A program made the translations under genes and the position numbers. Below the pieces are notes generated by a model. It searched no databases. It worked only from the letters and a program-made list of their open reading frames with translations, and was not told where the DNA came from. Shown piece by piece: positions 38,144 to 49,625 of a stretch of DNA of 64,000 nucleotides. How positions within the stretch are numbered: position 1 is the first letter of the stretch; each line of letters begins with the position of its first letter. This DNA is from Peribacillus loiseleuriae (GTDB taxonomy: Bacteria > Bacillota > Bacilli > Bacillales > DSM-1321): contig NZ_LFZW01000001.1 in assembly GCF_001183985.1 (NCBI RefSeq), positions 3,400,059 through 3,464,058 of the forward strand, read 5' to 3'.

Positions 38144-38782
38144 CTAATAGCTTTCATCAGCTAAAGCAACGAAAGCCTTGGCTATATTCGTTTTAGTGAT
38201 TCGTCCTACCACTTCTAATCCACTTTCAACTTCTTTCACGACCGGTAAAGCATCAATCTGCTTTTCAATCAATTTCTTAGCGACGTCGATCATTAAATCT
38301 TCCTTTGTACACATCGTTATGTTCGGCATTCTTGTCATAATAATATTTACAGGAACCGTAGCCAACTCCTGCTTTCCGATGCTCGCCCTTAATAAATCTT
38401 TACGTGAAAGAACGCCAACAAGCAACGCATGCTTATCGACAACAAACATCGTTCCCACATCCTCAAGAAACATCGTTACAATGGCATCATAGACCGATAT
38501 GCTTTCATTAATAACGACTGGAATCGATTGATAGTCTTTCACATAAATATTATTCAAACTATCGGTTAGGAGCTGAGTGCTAGATTTACCTGTATAAAAA
38601 TAACCTACCCTTGGCCTTGCATCGAGAAATCCAGCCATCGTTAAAATAGCTAAATCCGGCCTAAGTGTAGCTCGAGTCAAATTGAGTCTATCTGCAATAT
38701 GTTCTCCGGTAATCGGTCCATTTTCTTTGACAATTTCTACAATCAATTCTTGGCGTTTATTTAATTGGATTTTAATCACCAC
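38144..38782 (-). CDS. ccpN: Catabolite repressor of gluconeogenesis CcpN
   Basis: 212-residue repressor of gapB and pckA on glucose. The N-terminal winged helix (GPITGEHIADRLNLTRATLR) is followed by two CBS domains that probably bind adenine nucleotides: IPVVINESISVYDAI to FVVDKHALLVGVLSRKDLL, and VPVNIIMTRMPNI to DALPVVKE. The start is uncertain: GTG 38782 or GTG 38779, with AGTAGGG close upstream. Operon with ppsR. Confidence 0.93.
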   Translation of the reverse strand: MVIKIQLNKRQELIVEIVKENGPITGEHIADRLNLTRATLRPDLAILTMAGFLDARPRVGYFYTGKSSTQLLTDSLNNIYVKDYQSIPVVINESISVYDAIVTMFLEDVGTMFVVDKHALLVGVLSRKDLLRASIGKQELATVPVNIIMTRMPNITMCTKEDLMIDVAKKLIEKQIDALPVVKEVESGLEVVGRITKTNIAKAFVALADESY

Positions 38783-39046
38783 CCTACTGCTTAAGCAGAG
38801 AAACCTATTAAGCTATACTATTAGTCATTATTATATACCATTTAGAAGAAAAGAGCACAGAAATCAATATGTAACATGGCTTAAACCGCCACTATTTAGT
38901 TTAACTTGCCATGTAATCGATAACTTGTTAGATACGTTTCATTCCCTTTCTTTCTTAAAAAGGGCGTAAACCATTCGGTTATCATAATCAGAAAAGACTT
39001 AAAAGATGCACCGTCATTTCATAATAGATGACCGGTGCATCTTTTA
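38783..39046 (-). terminator. Gap glyS-ccpN: terminator plus a second hairpin
   Basis: The glyS terminator lies at 39000-39046 (AAAAGATGCACCG and CGGTGCATCTTTT, with a T-run). A separate long imperfect hairpin lies at 38868-38924 (TAACATGGC..TTAAAC pairing with GTTTAACTTGCCATGTAA). No gene is seen. Confidence 0.75.
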
Positions 39047-39050
39047 ATTA

Positions 39051-41120
39051 TTATAAGGATAAAATTTTATTCAAGCTGGCAAAGCTTTCTGCTAGCTCAC
39101 TAATTTCTTTCATGAGTGATAAGCGATTTTCGCGAATAGAGTCTTGCTCCGCCATAACCATTGTATGTTCAAAATATTGCTCAATTTCCGGCTGAAGGGA
39201 CACAAGTAATTGGAAGCGAATTTCCTCATCATTTGTTTCGCTGTATCTAGAAGCGACCTCTTGGTATTTTTCATACAATAATGTTTCTTCTTTATTTTCG
39301 AATAGCGACGGATCGATTATTTGCTTCTGCTCACACTTACTGGCAATATTTATTACTCGGCTTAACGCTTCGATATTCTTTTTAAATTCAGAGCCGTCTT
39401 TTTCTTTTTCAAGCACTAAAGCCCGCTCTACTAGGGCTGATACGTTGCCAATCTCGTTTGTTAGCAGTGCATCAATCAAGTCATAGCGAATGCCTTTTTC
39501 AGTTAATAAATGCTTCACACGTGCTTTAAAGAATTGCAACAGGTCCGCTGAGATTTCAGAAATGTCTCGTTTAACAAGACTGTGCGCTTCCATTTCATCT
39601 AGAGCGTATGTGAGTAATTTCTCTAGAGATATCGACCACTTTTTCTCTGTTAAAATTTGAACAACGCCGCTAGCTTGCCTGCGTAATGCATATGGATCTT
39701 GAGAGCCTGTAGGTATGACGCCAATCGAAAAGAACGAAACGATTGTATCAATTTTTTCAGCAACACTTAAAACTGCTCCAATTGGCGATGGCGGAACACT
39801 GTCCTCTGCATGTCTAGGCATATAATGCTCATTAATTGCAGCTGCTACTTCTTTTGGCTCGCCTTTTAATAATGCATATTTCTCTCCCATATAGCCTTGC
39901 AATTCAGGGAATTCATAAACCATATGACTCACTAAATCAAACTTGGCAATTTCCGCTGCACGTAAGGCAAGCTCTTTCTGCTCTCCAAGTTCTACCTGAT
40001 CTGCAAGAATACCAGTGAGCTTTTGAACACGGACTGTTTTTTCAGCCAATGTGCCAATTTCTTCGTGGTACACAATGGATTTTAACTTTTCTAACGCAGT
40101 TGCAATCTCTTTTTTCTTATCTTCTCGATAAAAGAAATCAGCGTCAGATAAACGAGCACGAAGCACTTTTTCATTCCCTTTTGAAACATTATCAAGATGT
40201 TCTGCGTTTCCGTTACGAACAGTCACGAAGTGGGGCAGCAACTTGCCGTCTTTACTTTTAACAGGGAAATAGCGTTGATGTTCTTTCATCGAAGTAATCA
40301 AGACTTCAGACGGCAGCTCCAAGAATTCCGCTTCAAAATTCCCAAATAAAGCAGTTGGATATTCCACTAAATTATTAACCTCTTCAAGTAGTTCTTCATC
40401 AACAGGAATCTGCCAACCGTTTTCCTCTTCAATCTTATGAATTTGATCGAGAATCAACTGCTTCCGTTTTTTCGGATCTGCCATGACAAATTGTTGTTCT
40501 AGCGCTTCTTCATATTGATCAGGTGTGATGACTTCTACAGCTTCTCCAAGAAAACGATGCCCTTTTGTCAGGCGACCTGTTTCCACTCCCGCAATTTCAA
40601 ATGGAATCACTTCGCCACCGAATAGTGCAACGAGCCATTTAATTGGGCGAACAAAGCGGAGATCCTGATTAGCCCAACGCATATTTTTCGGAAATGAAAG
40701 GCTTATGATAATCTCCTTCAATTCTGTTAATAATTGGAGAGTCGGCTGTCCTTTAATAAACTTATTAACATGAACATACTCCACACCGTTAATCTCTTTA
40801 AAATAGATATCCTCGACCGTCATTCCTTGACCTTTTGTAAACCCAATTGCCGCCTTAGACCAATTTCCTTCTGCATCTTGAGCAATTTTCTTAGCAGGGC
40901 CTTTTGCTTCTTCCTCAATATCGGCTTGAGCCGTTGCCACGTCTTGGATGTAAAAGGCTAAACGACGAGGTGTTGAGAATATAGAGACCTCTCCAAAAGG
41001 TATCGCTTTTTTCGTTAACCATTTTTGCACTTTATCAGACAATTGTTCCATCGACGCTGTAACAAATCTTGCAGGCATTTCTTCTAATCCAATTTCCACT
41101 AATAAATCTTGCTTACTCAT
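39051..41120 (-). CDS. glyS: Glycyl-tRNA synthetase beta subunit
   Basis: 689 residues; beta chain of the alpha2-beta2 enzyme, contributing tRNA recognition through an HD-like domain and a C-terminal anticodon-binding domain. It begins LLVEIGLEEMPARFV, and the family stretch GAVLSVAEKIDTIVSFFSIG with QDPYALRRQA is present. It starts 3 bp after the glyQ stop codon, with GAAGGGAGAG inside glyQ as ribosome-binding site. Controlled with glyQ by the upstream T-box. Confidence 0.97.
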   Translation of the reverse strand: MSKQDLLVEIGLEEMPARFVTASMEQLSDKVQKWLTKKAIPFGEVSIFSTPRRLAFYIQDVATAQADIEEEAKGPAKKIAQDAEGNWSKAAIGFTKGQGMTVEDIYFKEINGVEYVHVNKFIKGQPTLQLLTELKEIIISLSFPKNMRWANQDLRFVRPIKWLVALFGGEVIPFEIAGVETGRLTKGHRFLGEAVEVITPDQYEEALEQQFVMADPKKRKQLILDQIHKIEEENGWQIPVDEELLEEVNNLVEYPTALFGNFEAEFLELPSEVLITSMKEHQRYFPVKSKDGKLLPHFVTVRNGNAEHLDNVSKGNEKVLRARLSDADFFYREDKKKEIATALEKLKSIVYHEEIGTLAEKTVRVQKLTGILADQVELGEQKELALRAAEIAKFDLVSHMVYEFPELQGYMGEKYALLKGEPKEVAAAINEHYMPRHAEDSVPPSPIGAVLSVAEKIDTIVSFFSIGVIPTGSQDPYALRRQASGVVQILTEKKWSISLEKLLTYALDEMEAHSLVKRDISEISADLLQFFKARVKHLLTEKGIRYDLIDALLTNEIGNVSALVERALVLEKEKDGSEFKKNIEALSRVINIASKCEQKQIIDPSLFENKEETLLYEKYQEVASRYSETNDEEIRFQLLVSLQPEIEQYFEHTMVMAEQDSIRENRLSLMKEISELAESFASLNKILSL

Positions 41121-41123
41121 AGC

Positions 41124-42005
41124 TTAGTTCTCTCCCTTCTGCTTTAAAATTGGGAAGCCTAATTTTTCACGCTCATCATAGAAAGTTTTCGCTACCTTAC
41201 GAGCTAAATTACGGCAGCGTGCAATATAGCCTGTTCTTTCCGTAACGGAAATGGCCCCTTTTGCATCCAGCAGGTTAAACACATGCGAACATTTCAACAC
41301 ATAATCATAAGCTGGGTGTACAAGTCCGGCTTCCATTTGTGCGTGCGCTTCTTTTTCATACATCGTAAATAATTGGAATAGCATCTCTAGATTTGACGTT
41401 TCAAAAGTATATTTTGAATGCTCATATTCCGGCTGTCCGTAAATATCCCGAACGGTAAAGCCGTTTGTCCATTCAAGATCAAAGACATTTTCTTTTTCTT
41501 GAATATACGACGCCAACCGTTCAATTCCATAAGTAATTTCGACAGATACTGGTTTACATTCTAATCCACCGACTTGTTGGAAGTAGGTAAATTGAGTAAT
41601 TTCCATCCCGTTCAACCAAACTTCCCAACCTAATCCGGCACACCCAAGTGATGGGTTTTCCCAGTTATCTTCTACAAAGCGAATATCATGTTGAAGCGGG
41701 TCAATTCCGAGTGCTTTTAAGGAGTCAAGATACAGTTCCTGAATATTATCTGGTGATGGTTTCATAATTATCTGGAATTGGTGATGCTGATAAAGACGGT
41801 TTGGGTTCTCACCATAGCGTCCATCTGCAGGACGCCTTGATGGCTCAACGTAAGCAACATTCCATGGCTCAGGCCCGATTGCCCGCAGGAATGTGTATGG
41901 ACTCATCGTCCCGGCCCCTTTCTCGACATCGTATGCCTGCATTAAAATACATCCTTGCTCTGACCAATGCTTTTGCAGCGTTAAAATCATATTTTGAATG
42001 TTCAT
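41124..42005 (-). CDS. glyQ: Glycyl-tRNA synthetase alpha subunit
   Basis: 293-residue catalytic chain, class II. Motif-rich segments are [19 protein letters not shown] (motif 2 region begins with [14 protein letters not shown]) and [14 protein letters not shown] at the end (motif 3). GGAGGAGCAGT precedes ATG. The T-box leader lies about 240 bp upstream, separated from the gene by a repeat element. Confidence 0.97.
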   Translation of the reverse strand: MNIQNMILTLQKHWSEQGCILMQAYDVEKGAGTMSPYTFLRAIGPEPWNVAYVEPSRRPADGRYGENPNRLYQHHQFQIIMKPSPDNIQELYLDSLKALGIDPLQHDIRFVEDNWENPSLGCAGLGWEVWLNGMEITQFTYFQQVGGLECKPVSVEITYGIERLASYIQEKENVFDLEWTNGFTVRDIYGQPEYEHSKYTFETSNLEMLFQLFTMYEKEAHAQMEAGLVHPAYDYVLKCSHVFNLLDAKGAISVTERTGYIARCRNLARKVAKTFYDEREKLGFPILKQKGEN

Positions 42006-42067
42006 ACTGCTCCTCCATTACATGTTATTTTTTCTAACAAAACTCTTATAGCGTTAAAACTAAAAAA

Positions 42068-42238
42068 CCATTTACTATGAAGGATCATCCTGTAGGACGC
42101 TACACTCCCCTAATCACAATGGTGGGGGTGCGGAGCTGGATTTTAGAGTACTTTCTTAATAAAGAAAGTATATCTACATAGTAGACTGACTATTATAGTA
42201 AGTCGTGGAGCCTAAGTCCTCATGTCCTTCATTCAAAA
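42068..42238. repeat. Repeat element B between the T-box and glyQ
   Basis: About 170 bp, sharing both ends and inner blocks with the element at 59228-59330: TTACTATGAAG at one end, then GTAG.CTGACTATNNTAGTA, TCG.G, CTAAGT and ATGTCCTTCAT.CAAAA at the other. It has inner hairpins (ACTTTCTT/AAGAAAGT at 42150-42169 and CACTCCCC/GGGGGTG at 42103-42130). It has no coding capacity and lies inside the glyQS leader. Confidence 0.65.
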
Positions 42239-42242
42239 ATGC

Positions 42243-42465
42243 AAAAAACTCCCGTCCCTATGCCTGTAGCATAGGGACGAGAGTTTACCCGCGGTTCCAC
42301 CCTAATTGCCGCGTAGATACACGGCCTCTTTTATCTGCAAATGCAGCTAATATGCTCAGAAACGCCTTCCTTGAAAATCCATAGCCCGGCTCACACCATC
42401 CCAGGTTCGCTTATATGGAGAAAAATCAAGTACTCCTTTTCTTCAACGCATTATATTTGATTATG
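42243..42465 (-). ncRNA. T-box riboswitch, tRNA-Gly specific
   Basis: Leader RNA of glyQS that senses uncharged tRNA-Gly. The conserved T-box sequence AATTAGGGTGGAACCGCGG is at 42307-42289. Its UGGA pairs with the NCCA end of tRNA, where the fourth base A fits the U discriminator of tRNA-Gly. Stem I contains the specifier GGC (42366-42364, in GGAAGGCGTT). The terminator stem is ACTCYCGTCCCTATGC / GCATAGGGACG.GAGT (42243-42285) with a T-run; the T-box side can form the competing antiterminator. Confidence 0.95.
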
Positions 42466-42471
42466 TTTTGA

Positions 42472-42500
42472 ATTTTAACGAAGAGTTGCTCGGTTGTCAA
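42472..42500 (-). promoter_or_regulatory. Promoter of the glyQS T-box transcript
   Basis: -35 TTGACA (42500-42495), 17-bp spacer, -10 TAAAAT (42477-42472), starting just after the recO stop codon. Confidence 0.85.
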
Positions 42501-42505
42501 TATTT

Positions 42506-43258
42506 CTAAAATAGTTCTTTCATCGAATCCATCTGTTTTAAAAACTTCTTGGACTTTAAATGCAATCCGGAATATTCATCATAATAGGCGTCTATGATCG
42601 TCTGCAGTTCTTTCTTTGTCTCAGCTTTCACAGAAATATTACCGAGACGAGATAAATCAAAGTAATAAAATAGGCGTAACAATTTAACGGTCATAGGAGA
42701 AATCTTCATATGGTAACGATCTTTCCCAACACAGCGATGACAAAGAAAACCCCCTTCACGTATCGAAAAGGAGAACTCGCCCTCACTGTTGCCGCAACTA
42801 GCACATTGACTAAGCGTAGGACTAAGTCCATTCACCTGCAACATCTTCATCTCGAAGATGAACTTGAGAATTTCAGCATCATAGCCTTCATTTATGTAAT
42901 AGAGCGATTGATAAAGCAACTCAAACAGAAACGGATTTGCCTTTCGATCATCCACACTCCTATCCAACAGTTCTACCATATAAGACGCATAAGCAGTTGC
43001 AAAAATATCTTCCCTTATTGAGCGCATCGAATCGATTGTTTCCCCTTGTTGAAGACTACCGAGACCGCTCGAAGGAGTGAAGATAAAATATCCGTAATAG
43101 AATAGCTGAGTGACGGCTGAGAGCCTGTTATTAGGCTTTTTGGCTCCTCTTGCCATCACGCCTATCTTACCGAACTCTCGAGTGTATAGGGTAATAATTT
43201 TATTATTCTCGCCATAATCTGTCCGCCGTATGACAATGCCTTCACATTTTTGTATCAA
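42506..43258 (-). CDS. recO: DNA repair protein RecO
   Basis: About 250 residues; recombination mediator that loads RecA with RecR. The N-terminal OB fold includes [18 protein letters not shown] and [15 protein letters not shown] helical middle follows, and a zinc site uses [11 protein letters not shown] and CHRC. The probable start is TTG 43258, giving LIQKCEG as in relatives, with GGTGGGTG before it; the frame opens at 43276. A terminator hairpin lies only about 30 bp before it. Confidence 0.93.
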   Translation of the reverse strand: MIQKCEGIVIRRTDYGENNKIITLYTREFGKIGVMARGAKKPNNRLSAVTQLFYYGYFIFTPSSGLGSLQQGETIDSMRSIREDIFATAYASYMVELLDRSVDDRKANPFLFELLYQSLYYINEGYDAEILKFIFEMKMLQVNGLSPTLSQCASCGNSEGEFSFSIREGGFLCHRCVGKDRYHMKISPMTVKLLRLFYYFDLSRLGNISVKAETKKELQTIIDAYYDEYSGLHLKSKKFLKQMDSMKELF

Positions 43259-43276
43259 GCAACGATCACCCACCAA

Positions 43277-43534
43277 TCATAAAAAAACAATTTGGCGTTA
43301 AAACGCCACAATCTAATTTAAAGGAATGCTTTATAAAACAAAGAAGATGACGAAGCATAGTTAGAATTTATCGATTTTCACTCAAACTCTAGTTTACCTT
43401 GCAATTTACTTGGTAACAATCTTAAAGTTGACGAAGCTCCGTCCCCTCTCTAAAAAGCGCAAAGAACGCCTGACTCCTTCGAGCCACGGCGCCTTTAACT
43501 ATTAATAATGCATATTTAGAAATCAAGACGCACA
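43277..43534. other. Intergenic region yqzL-recO with hairpin
   Basis: 258 bp. On the minus strand TGGCGTT-TT-AACGCCA (43291-43306), followed by AATTGTTTTTTT, is a good terminator placed just upstream of recO, so recO probably needs a promoter close to it. Nothing else is recognised. Confidence 0.55.
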
Positions 43535-43675
43535 TCAGGTAACAGGAAAATCAATTTCAGCTATCTCTTCGTCATCCTCGGCTCGACCGCATTTTTCCAC
43601 CTCTAATTCTTTAAAAAGAAGATAGGTATCAATATTACCGGTTTGACTAAACATTCCCCAGGTAAATTCTAACAT
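43535..43675 (-). CDS. yqzL: Small protein YqzL
   Basis: 46 residues, nearly the same as B. subtilis YqzL: starts MLEFTWGMFSQTGNIDTYLL and ends with an acidic tail closing in IDFPVT. Function unknown; it is conserved between era and recO across Bacillales. AAAGGTGGGCTTTACG precedes ATG; the open frame extends upstream to 43753 but is not family-like. Confidence 0.88.
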   Translation of the reverse strand: MLEFTWGMFSQTGNIDTYLLFKELEVEKCGRAEDDEEIAEIDFPVT

Positions 43676-43772
43676 CGTAAAGCCCACCTTTCGTGAGTAG
43701 CATGATTCTTTTTTCTGACCTATTAGTATCTTGACCCTTCTATCCATTTTCATAAGGAGTAAATATTGTTAA

Positions 43773-45093
<1,321 letters not shown>

Positions 45094-45160
45094 TTATTAT
45101 CTTCCTTTCAATCAAAAGATGATTTAGTTGGTTTACAGTTGCATAAATCCACTTGGTTTT

Positions 45161-45535
45161 TTAAGAAAATATTTTCGGTAAAAAGATGATGAATCCTATA
45201 ATGACAGAGAATATAGCATATATCAAAACGGCGCCCGCTGCAAAATCTTTTGCTTCTTTTGCCAATGGATGAATTTGATCTGTAGCCAAATCGACGGCCC
45301 TTTCAATGCTTGAATTCACCATTTCTAAAGTAATCGTACCTGAAATCGCGAGCAAGATGAACAGCCATTCGATTCCTGACAAAGAGAAGTAAAAGCCAAA
45401 TCCGATCACAATTAGCGCAATAACCATATGAATCTTCATATTACGTTCTGATTTTACCGCTTGAATGATGCCGCAAAAAGCGAAACCAAAACTCCTATTC
45501 AATGGTGACTTTGGCTTAGTCTCTTTTAAGCCCAT
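45161..45535 (-). CDS. dgkA: Undecaprenol/diacylglycerol kinase
   Basis: 124-residue integral membrane kinase of the DagK family; Gram-positive members phosphorylate undecaprenol. Three helices and the signature [18 protein letters not shown] are visible. The gene overlaps the end of ybeY by 20 bp. The upstream sequence lacks a clear ribosome-binding site, so coupling to ybeY translation is likely. Confidence 0.93.
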   Translation of the reverse strand: MGLKETKPKSPLNRSFGFAFCGIIQAVKSERNMKIHMVIALIVIGFGFYFSLSGIEWLFILLAISGTITLEMVNSSIERAVDLATDQIHPLAKEAKDFAAGAVLIYAIFSVIIGFIIFLPKIFS

Positions 45536-45989
45536 ATGCTTCTAGAATGTCCGTTTGACGCGAGAACATTTCCTTTTCATCTGCTTCGTTCATATGGTCA
45601 TAGCCTAATAAATGCAAAAAGCCGTGCAGTGCAAGAAATCCAAGCTCTCTATCGAAAGAATGACCATACTCCATAGCTTGCTCTTTTGTTTTTTCAATCG
45701 AGATGATAATATCCCCTAGCACTCTCGGTAGATTGTCACCGACTATTTCCACTTCATCTTCACCCATTTCCTCCAGCGCAAAGGAAATCACGTCTGTTGC
45801 ATAATCTTTATCGCGATATTCAAAGTTGATTTCACGGATCCGTTCATTACTTACAAATGTAACAGATAATTCGCTGCCCGCTTCAATTCCTTCTTTACGA
45901 GCAGCAAATTGAATCACCTTACCAACAAGTTCAACTGCCGCTTCGCTCACTTCATTTGTCTCATCCAAAAAATCGATTTCTATCGTCAT
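45516..45989 (-). CDS. ybeY: Endoribonuclease YbeY
   Basis: 157 residues; metal-dependent RNase in 16S rRNA 3'-end processing and ribosome quality control. The metal motif is [11 protein letters not shown], and the family segment SFALEE with LGDIIIS is present. CAGAAGGTGAATCT precedes ATG. Overlaps pgpH by 4 bp (ATGA). Confidence 0.96.
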   Translation of the reverse strand: MTIEIDFLDETNEVSEAAVELVGKVIQFAARKEGIEAGSELSVTFVSNERIREINFEYRDKDYATDVISFALEEMGEDEVEIVGDNLPRVLGDIIISIEKTKEQAMEYGHSFDRELGFLALHGFLHLLGYDHMNEADEKEMFSRQTDILEAYGLKRD

Positions 45990-48145
45990 AGATTCACCTT
46001 CTGTTCAGTTTTATTCATTTCGGGATATTCTATTCTTGAGTGGAAGATGCCGTGTAAGGACTCACAAAGAGCCTCTCTTACTACATGCAATTCACGCATC
46101 GTAATATTGCATTCATCAAATTGATTGTCATTCAAGCGGTCGGTAATGATCGCACGTACGAGCGCTTCTATTTTCTCCTGTGTCGGATGATTCATCGATC
46201 TAACAGCAGCCTCGACACTATCCGCAATGCCGATAATGGCAACCTCTTTAGATTGCGCTTTTGGGCCTGGATAACGATAGCTTCCCTCAAGTGTTGTTTC
46301 GTCTTCCTTTAAAACCTTGTGGTAAAAAAATTTCAGCAACGTCGTCCCATGATGCTGTTCTGCAATATCAACAATTTCCTGGGGGAACTTATGCTTCCTA
46401 AGCATCACTGCTCCATCGACAGCATGAGCAATAATGATATCCTTACTCGTTTCAGGTGGCAACCTGTCATGTGGGTTCTCACTATTCATTTGATTTTCTA
46501 TGAAAAAATGTGGCCGTTTTGTTTTCCCAATATCATGATAATAACATCCTACTCTTGCAAGCAACCCGTTCGCCCCAATCGCTTCACAAGCTGACTCTGC
46601 CAGATTCGCAACCATCACACTATGATGATATGTACCTGGGGCTTCCGTCAGTATTTTCCGAATAAGAGGATGATTTGGATTAGCAAGTTCAAGTAATTTA
46701 ATGGACGATAGAATGCCAAAACCAGCTTCAAAAAATGGCAGTAAACCAATTGTTAACACAGCTGATCCTAATGCAGATACGATTGCAGCAAGCGAATAAA
46801 TCATAAACTCCATCTTCGTATAGTTGCCATTCGTAATAGACGTAATGGCAAACACGAGCAAAATATTAATCACTGATAATACAAGGCCTGCCTGTAAAAT
46901 TTTTACTTGGAAGTTTTTTCGAGACATGACAACAATTGCGGCAATGCCACTAAATAATATGTATAACCCAATTGTATAGTTAAGATTACCTGGAGTCTCC
47001 GTATTAAAAATAATCGAGCCAAATGCACCTAGAATAATCATAATCGCCGCGGCAAATCGCTCATTCAGCAAAATTTTTAATAACATAGCTGCAAGTGCAG
47101 CCGGAAAAAAATAGCCAATTTCCCCGTATTTAAGTTCGCCCAGTAAACTGAATATTTTCATCGTCCCGATACTCAAAATAAACACGAGGGCAAAAATCAA
47201 CATTTGATTGGTTTTGCTTATTTCGAGATCATTGGAATGATAAAAGTAATAATAAAATCCTGCCAGCGAAATGAACACAAGGAGAAACAATCCAGCAAAC
47301 GGATAAATTGTATTTTCATTATTAAGAAAACCTGCTAATTCAAGCTGTCTATATACTTCCCGTTCCACAAGTTGTCCTTCTTCAACAATGATTTGTCCTT
47401 GCAGAATTTTTACTGGTTCAACAGTTTCTATTGCTTTTCGCCTTTGATCCTCTGTCTTCTCTCGATCAAAGAAATAATTCTGGATAATCGCATTTCGTGC
47501 CAAAGAAAAGGAAGCAGACTTTAGCTCTGAACTAATACTAGCATACCTTAGCTCTTCTTCTGCCTTTTTCTTCGCGTTTTCCACATCATTAGCGGCAATT
47601 TTTGTGCTCATGACATTATTGACAGCTGTTATTGTCAAGTCCTTCGTAATGTTCAGTTCATCTTCGTCCGCATTAACAAGAGATGTCAGTACAGTATCAC
47701 CAATTTCCCGACTCACATCTTCTGTTAGTTTTTCCTTAAGTAAGGATAATTGGTCTTTCGTCGAAACTGGAATATTTTTTCCGGTTTCATCTTTTCTGAT
47801 CGTTTCTTCTGCTTCTTTCTTTACTTCCAAAGCAGAATCGAAAATAGATGAAATTAAATCGACTTTATTTTGGGCATATTCTTTTTTTAGCGTGTACACA
47901 TCTGATACTTGCTTTGTTGCTTCTGCTTTCTCCTGTTCAGTTTTATATGTATCTTCAACAGTTTTCGTGGCTCGAATCGTTTGTTCAGAAGGCTGAAACA
48001 ATTGGATATTAATTTTCTCTGGTTTTACATTTGAAAACATAATAAAGCAGCAATACACACCTATTAGTACAAACAGTAAAACCCGGACAAATCTATTTCC
48101 TAATAGCTCTCTTAATTTACGCACATATTCTTGAACTAGTCTCAA
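45986..48145 (-). CDS. pgpH: 7TM-HD family cyclic-di-AMP phosphodiesterase PgpH
   Basis: 719 residues. A cytoplasmic start and first helix are followed by an extracellular 7TMR-HDED domain (about residues 40-270, many Lys/Glu), seven membrane helices, and a C-terminal HD domain. The HD motif is [13 protein letters not shown] with [11 protein letters not shown], then HAVDGAVML and [12 protein letters not shown]. Relatives hydrolyse c-di-AMP to pApA. The start is TTG 48145, with AGGAGGGGCGATTT before it. The operon gap to phoH (about 510 bp) is filled with repeats. Confidence 0.94.
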   Translation of the reverse strand: MRLVQEYVRKLRELLGNRFVRVLLFVLIGVYCCFIMFSNVKPEKINIQLFQPSEQTIRATKTVEDTYKTEQEKAEATKQVSDVYTLKKEYAQNKVDLISSIFDSALEVKKEAEETIRKDETGKNIPVSTKDQLSLLKEKLTEDVSREIGDTVLTSLVNADEDELNITKDLTITAVNNVMSTKIAANDVENAKKKAEEELRYASISSELKSASFSLARNAIIQNYFFDREKTEDQRRKAIETVEPVKILQGQIIVEEGQLVEREVYRQLELAGFLNNENTIYPFAGLFLLVFISLAGFYYYFYHSNDLEISKTNQMLIFALVFILSIGTMKIFSLLGELKYGEIGYFFPAALAAMLLKILLNERFAAAIMIILGAFGSIIFNTETPGNLNYTIGLYILFSGIAAIVVMSRKNFQVKILQAGLVLSVINILLVFAITSITNGNYTKMEFMIYSLAAIVSALGSAVLTIGLLPFFEAGFGILSSIKLLELANPNHPLIRKILTEAPGTYHHSVMVANLAESACEAIGANGLLARVGCYYHDIGKTKRPHFFIENQMNSENPHDRLPPETSKDIIIAHAVDGAVMLRKHKFPQEIVDIAEQHHGTTLLKFFYHKVLKEDETTLEGSYRYPGPKAQSKEVAIIGIADSVEAAVRSMNHPTQEKIEALVRAIITDRLNDNQFDECNITMRELHVVREALCESLHGIFHSRIEYPEMNKTEQKVNL

Positions 48146-48216
48146 AAATCGCCCCTCCTATTTTGTTTCACATCAAATTATGTATACATAAGAATTGGCA
48201 TCCGTCTATTAGTACT

Positions 48217-48432
48217 TGTTCAAAAAGGACGATAAAAAGAGTCGAAAGGTTCTAAAAGCTTGTATCTCTAACCTTGCGTATATGCAGTTGCAGTGATACG
48301 TCAAGACCCGACTTGCACAGGATAGGATATACTGACTTCTGTGTTGCACGTCATGACGTGTGTGATTTTAACAGAAGGTCTTCAATGAGCGTTAATGCAA
48401 TTTGCAAGCTTTTTTACCGGACTTATTGAACA
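48217..48432. repeat. TGTTCAA-ended miniature repeat, copy E2
   Basis: 216 bp. Its ends, TGTTCAAAAAGGACGATAAA and, read inward, TGTTCAATAAGTCCGGTAAA, match those of E1. It carries about 50 bp more inside, including the palindromic CACGTCATGACGTG (48348-48361) and an ACTTCTGT/ACAGAAG pair. No coding capacity. Located between phoH and pgpH. Confidence 0.78.
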
Positions 48433-48579
48433 ACATCTATCATGTAAAATCATAACAGTTTTCAATCGGCATTTCATCCTCTTATCACTGATTACAGAAG
48501 AAAACTCATCTTTTTTTCCTTTTTACCAGTATCGGTTATTGAACAAGACTTAAACTCCTTTTAAAAAAACTTATCACGA

Positions 48580-48646
48580 AAAAGGGTCAGAACTCATATC
48601 TCCTATACACTGTAAATCGTGTATAAAGTACGAGCTCTAACCCTTA
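48580..48646. repeat. GGGTCAGACC inverted-repeat element, copy R4 (short, diverged)
   Basis: AAAAAGGGTCAGAACTC and GAGCTCTAACCCTTAT form the ends; the interior holds CCTATACACTGTAAATCGTGTATAAAG. It ends 10 bp from the phoH stop codon. Confidence 0.75.
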
Positions 48647-48656
48647 TGTAACATCT

Positions 48657-49622
48657 TTATTGATCTTCTACCGTATCATAGGCGGAGATAATTTTCGCAA
48701 CTAATGGATGGCGGACTACGTCACTCTGCTCGAGATAGATGAAAGAAAGGCCTTTCACTTCCTTTAATACCCCTTCTACTGCAATTAAACCAGACTTCAC
48801 TCCTTTTGGAAGATCAATCTGTGATCGGTCCCCCGTTATGACCATTTTCGACCCAAAGCCTAGTCTTGTTAAGAACATTTTCATTTGGGCTTGAGTGGTG
48901 TTTTGCGCTTCATCAAGGATAACAAAAGCATCATCTAGGGTTCTTCCCCTCATATATGCTAGGGGGGCGATCTCGATTGTACCACGTTCCATCATTCTTT
49001 GTGTCTGCTCCACGCCAAGCATATCGTGGAGAGAATCATACAATGGTCTTAAATATGGGTCGACCTTTTCCTTCAAGTCACCTGGAAGAAAACCTAAACT
49101 TTCACCAGCTTCTACTGCTGGACGAGTTAAAACAATTCGCTTCACCTGACCGTTTTTCAATGCATTGATGGCCATCACAACCGCTAAGTATGTTTTACCA
49201 GTACCCGCTGGACCAATACCAAAAACAAGATCATGCTTCTTAATCGAATGGATGTAATGGCGCTGTCCAAGCGTTTTGACACGTATCGATTTACCTTTCG
49301 CATTTTTGCCAATTTCTTCTTCATATAAATCGGCAAAGTACTCAAGTGTTCCTTTTTTAGCAAGTTCGAGTGCATAGATCACATCTCGTCCACTTATATT
49401 GATGCCTTTACGAATAATAGCAAGAAGAGATCGTAAAACATCCTCACAAAGAGCAGCACGATCTAGTTCGCCCGCAATCGTTATGCCTTCTCCGCGTGTA
49501 ATTACGGAAACCTGCAATTCTTCTTCAAGCACCTTAATATGTACATCCCCATTACCAAGCAGCGCTTGCGCTTCATGGGGAGATTCAAGCCTTACGTTAA
49601 TCGCTTTTATATCTTCTGACAT
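48657..49622 (-). CDS. phoH: PhoH family ATPase
   Basis: 321 residues of the PhoH/YbeZ family, an ATPase that works with YbeY on RNA. An N-terminal KH-like part is followed by Walker A GPAGTGKTY, then RPAVEAGE.LGFLPGD, Walker B FVILDEAQN and the GDRSQIDLP sensor. AAGGAGACTAGCGA precedes ATG, 3 bp after the yqfD stop. Operon yqfC-yqfD-phoH. Confidence 0.96.
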   Translation of the reverse strand: MSEDIKAINVRLESPHEAQALLGNGDVHIKVLEEELQVSVITRGEGITIAGELDRAALCEDVLRSLLAIIRKGINISGRDVIYALELAKKGTLEYFADLYEEEIGKNAKGKSIRVKTLGQRHYIHSIKKHDLVFGIGPAGTGKTYLAVVMAINALKNGQVKRIVLTRPAVEAGESLGFLPGDLKEKVDPYLRPLYDSLHDMLGVEQTQRMMERGTIEIAPLAYMRGRTLDDAFVILDEAQNTTQAQMKMFLTRLGFGSKMVITGDRSQIDLPKGVKSGLIAVEGVLKEVKGLSFIYLEQSDVVRHPLVAKIISAYDTVEDQ

Positions 49623-49625
49623 TCG

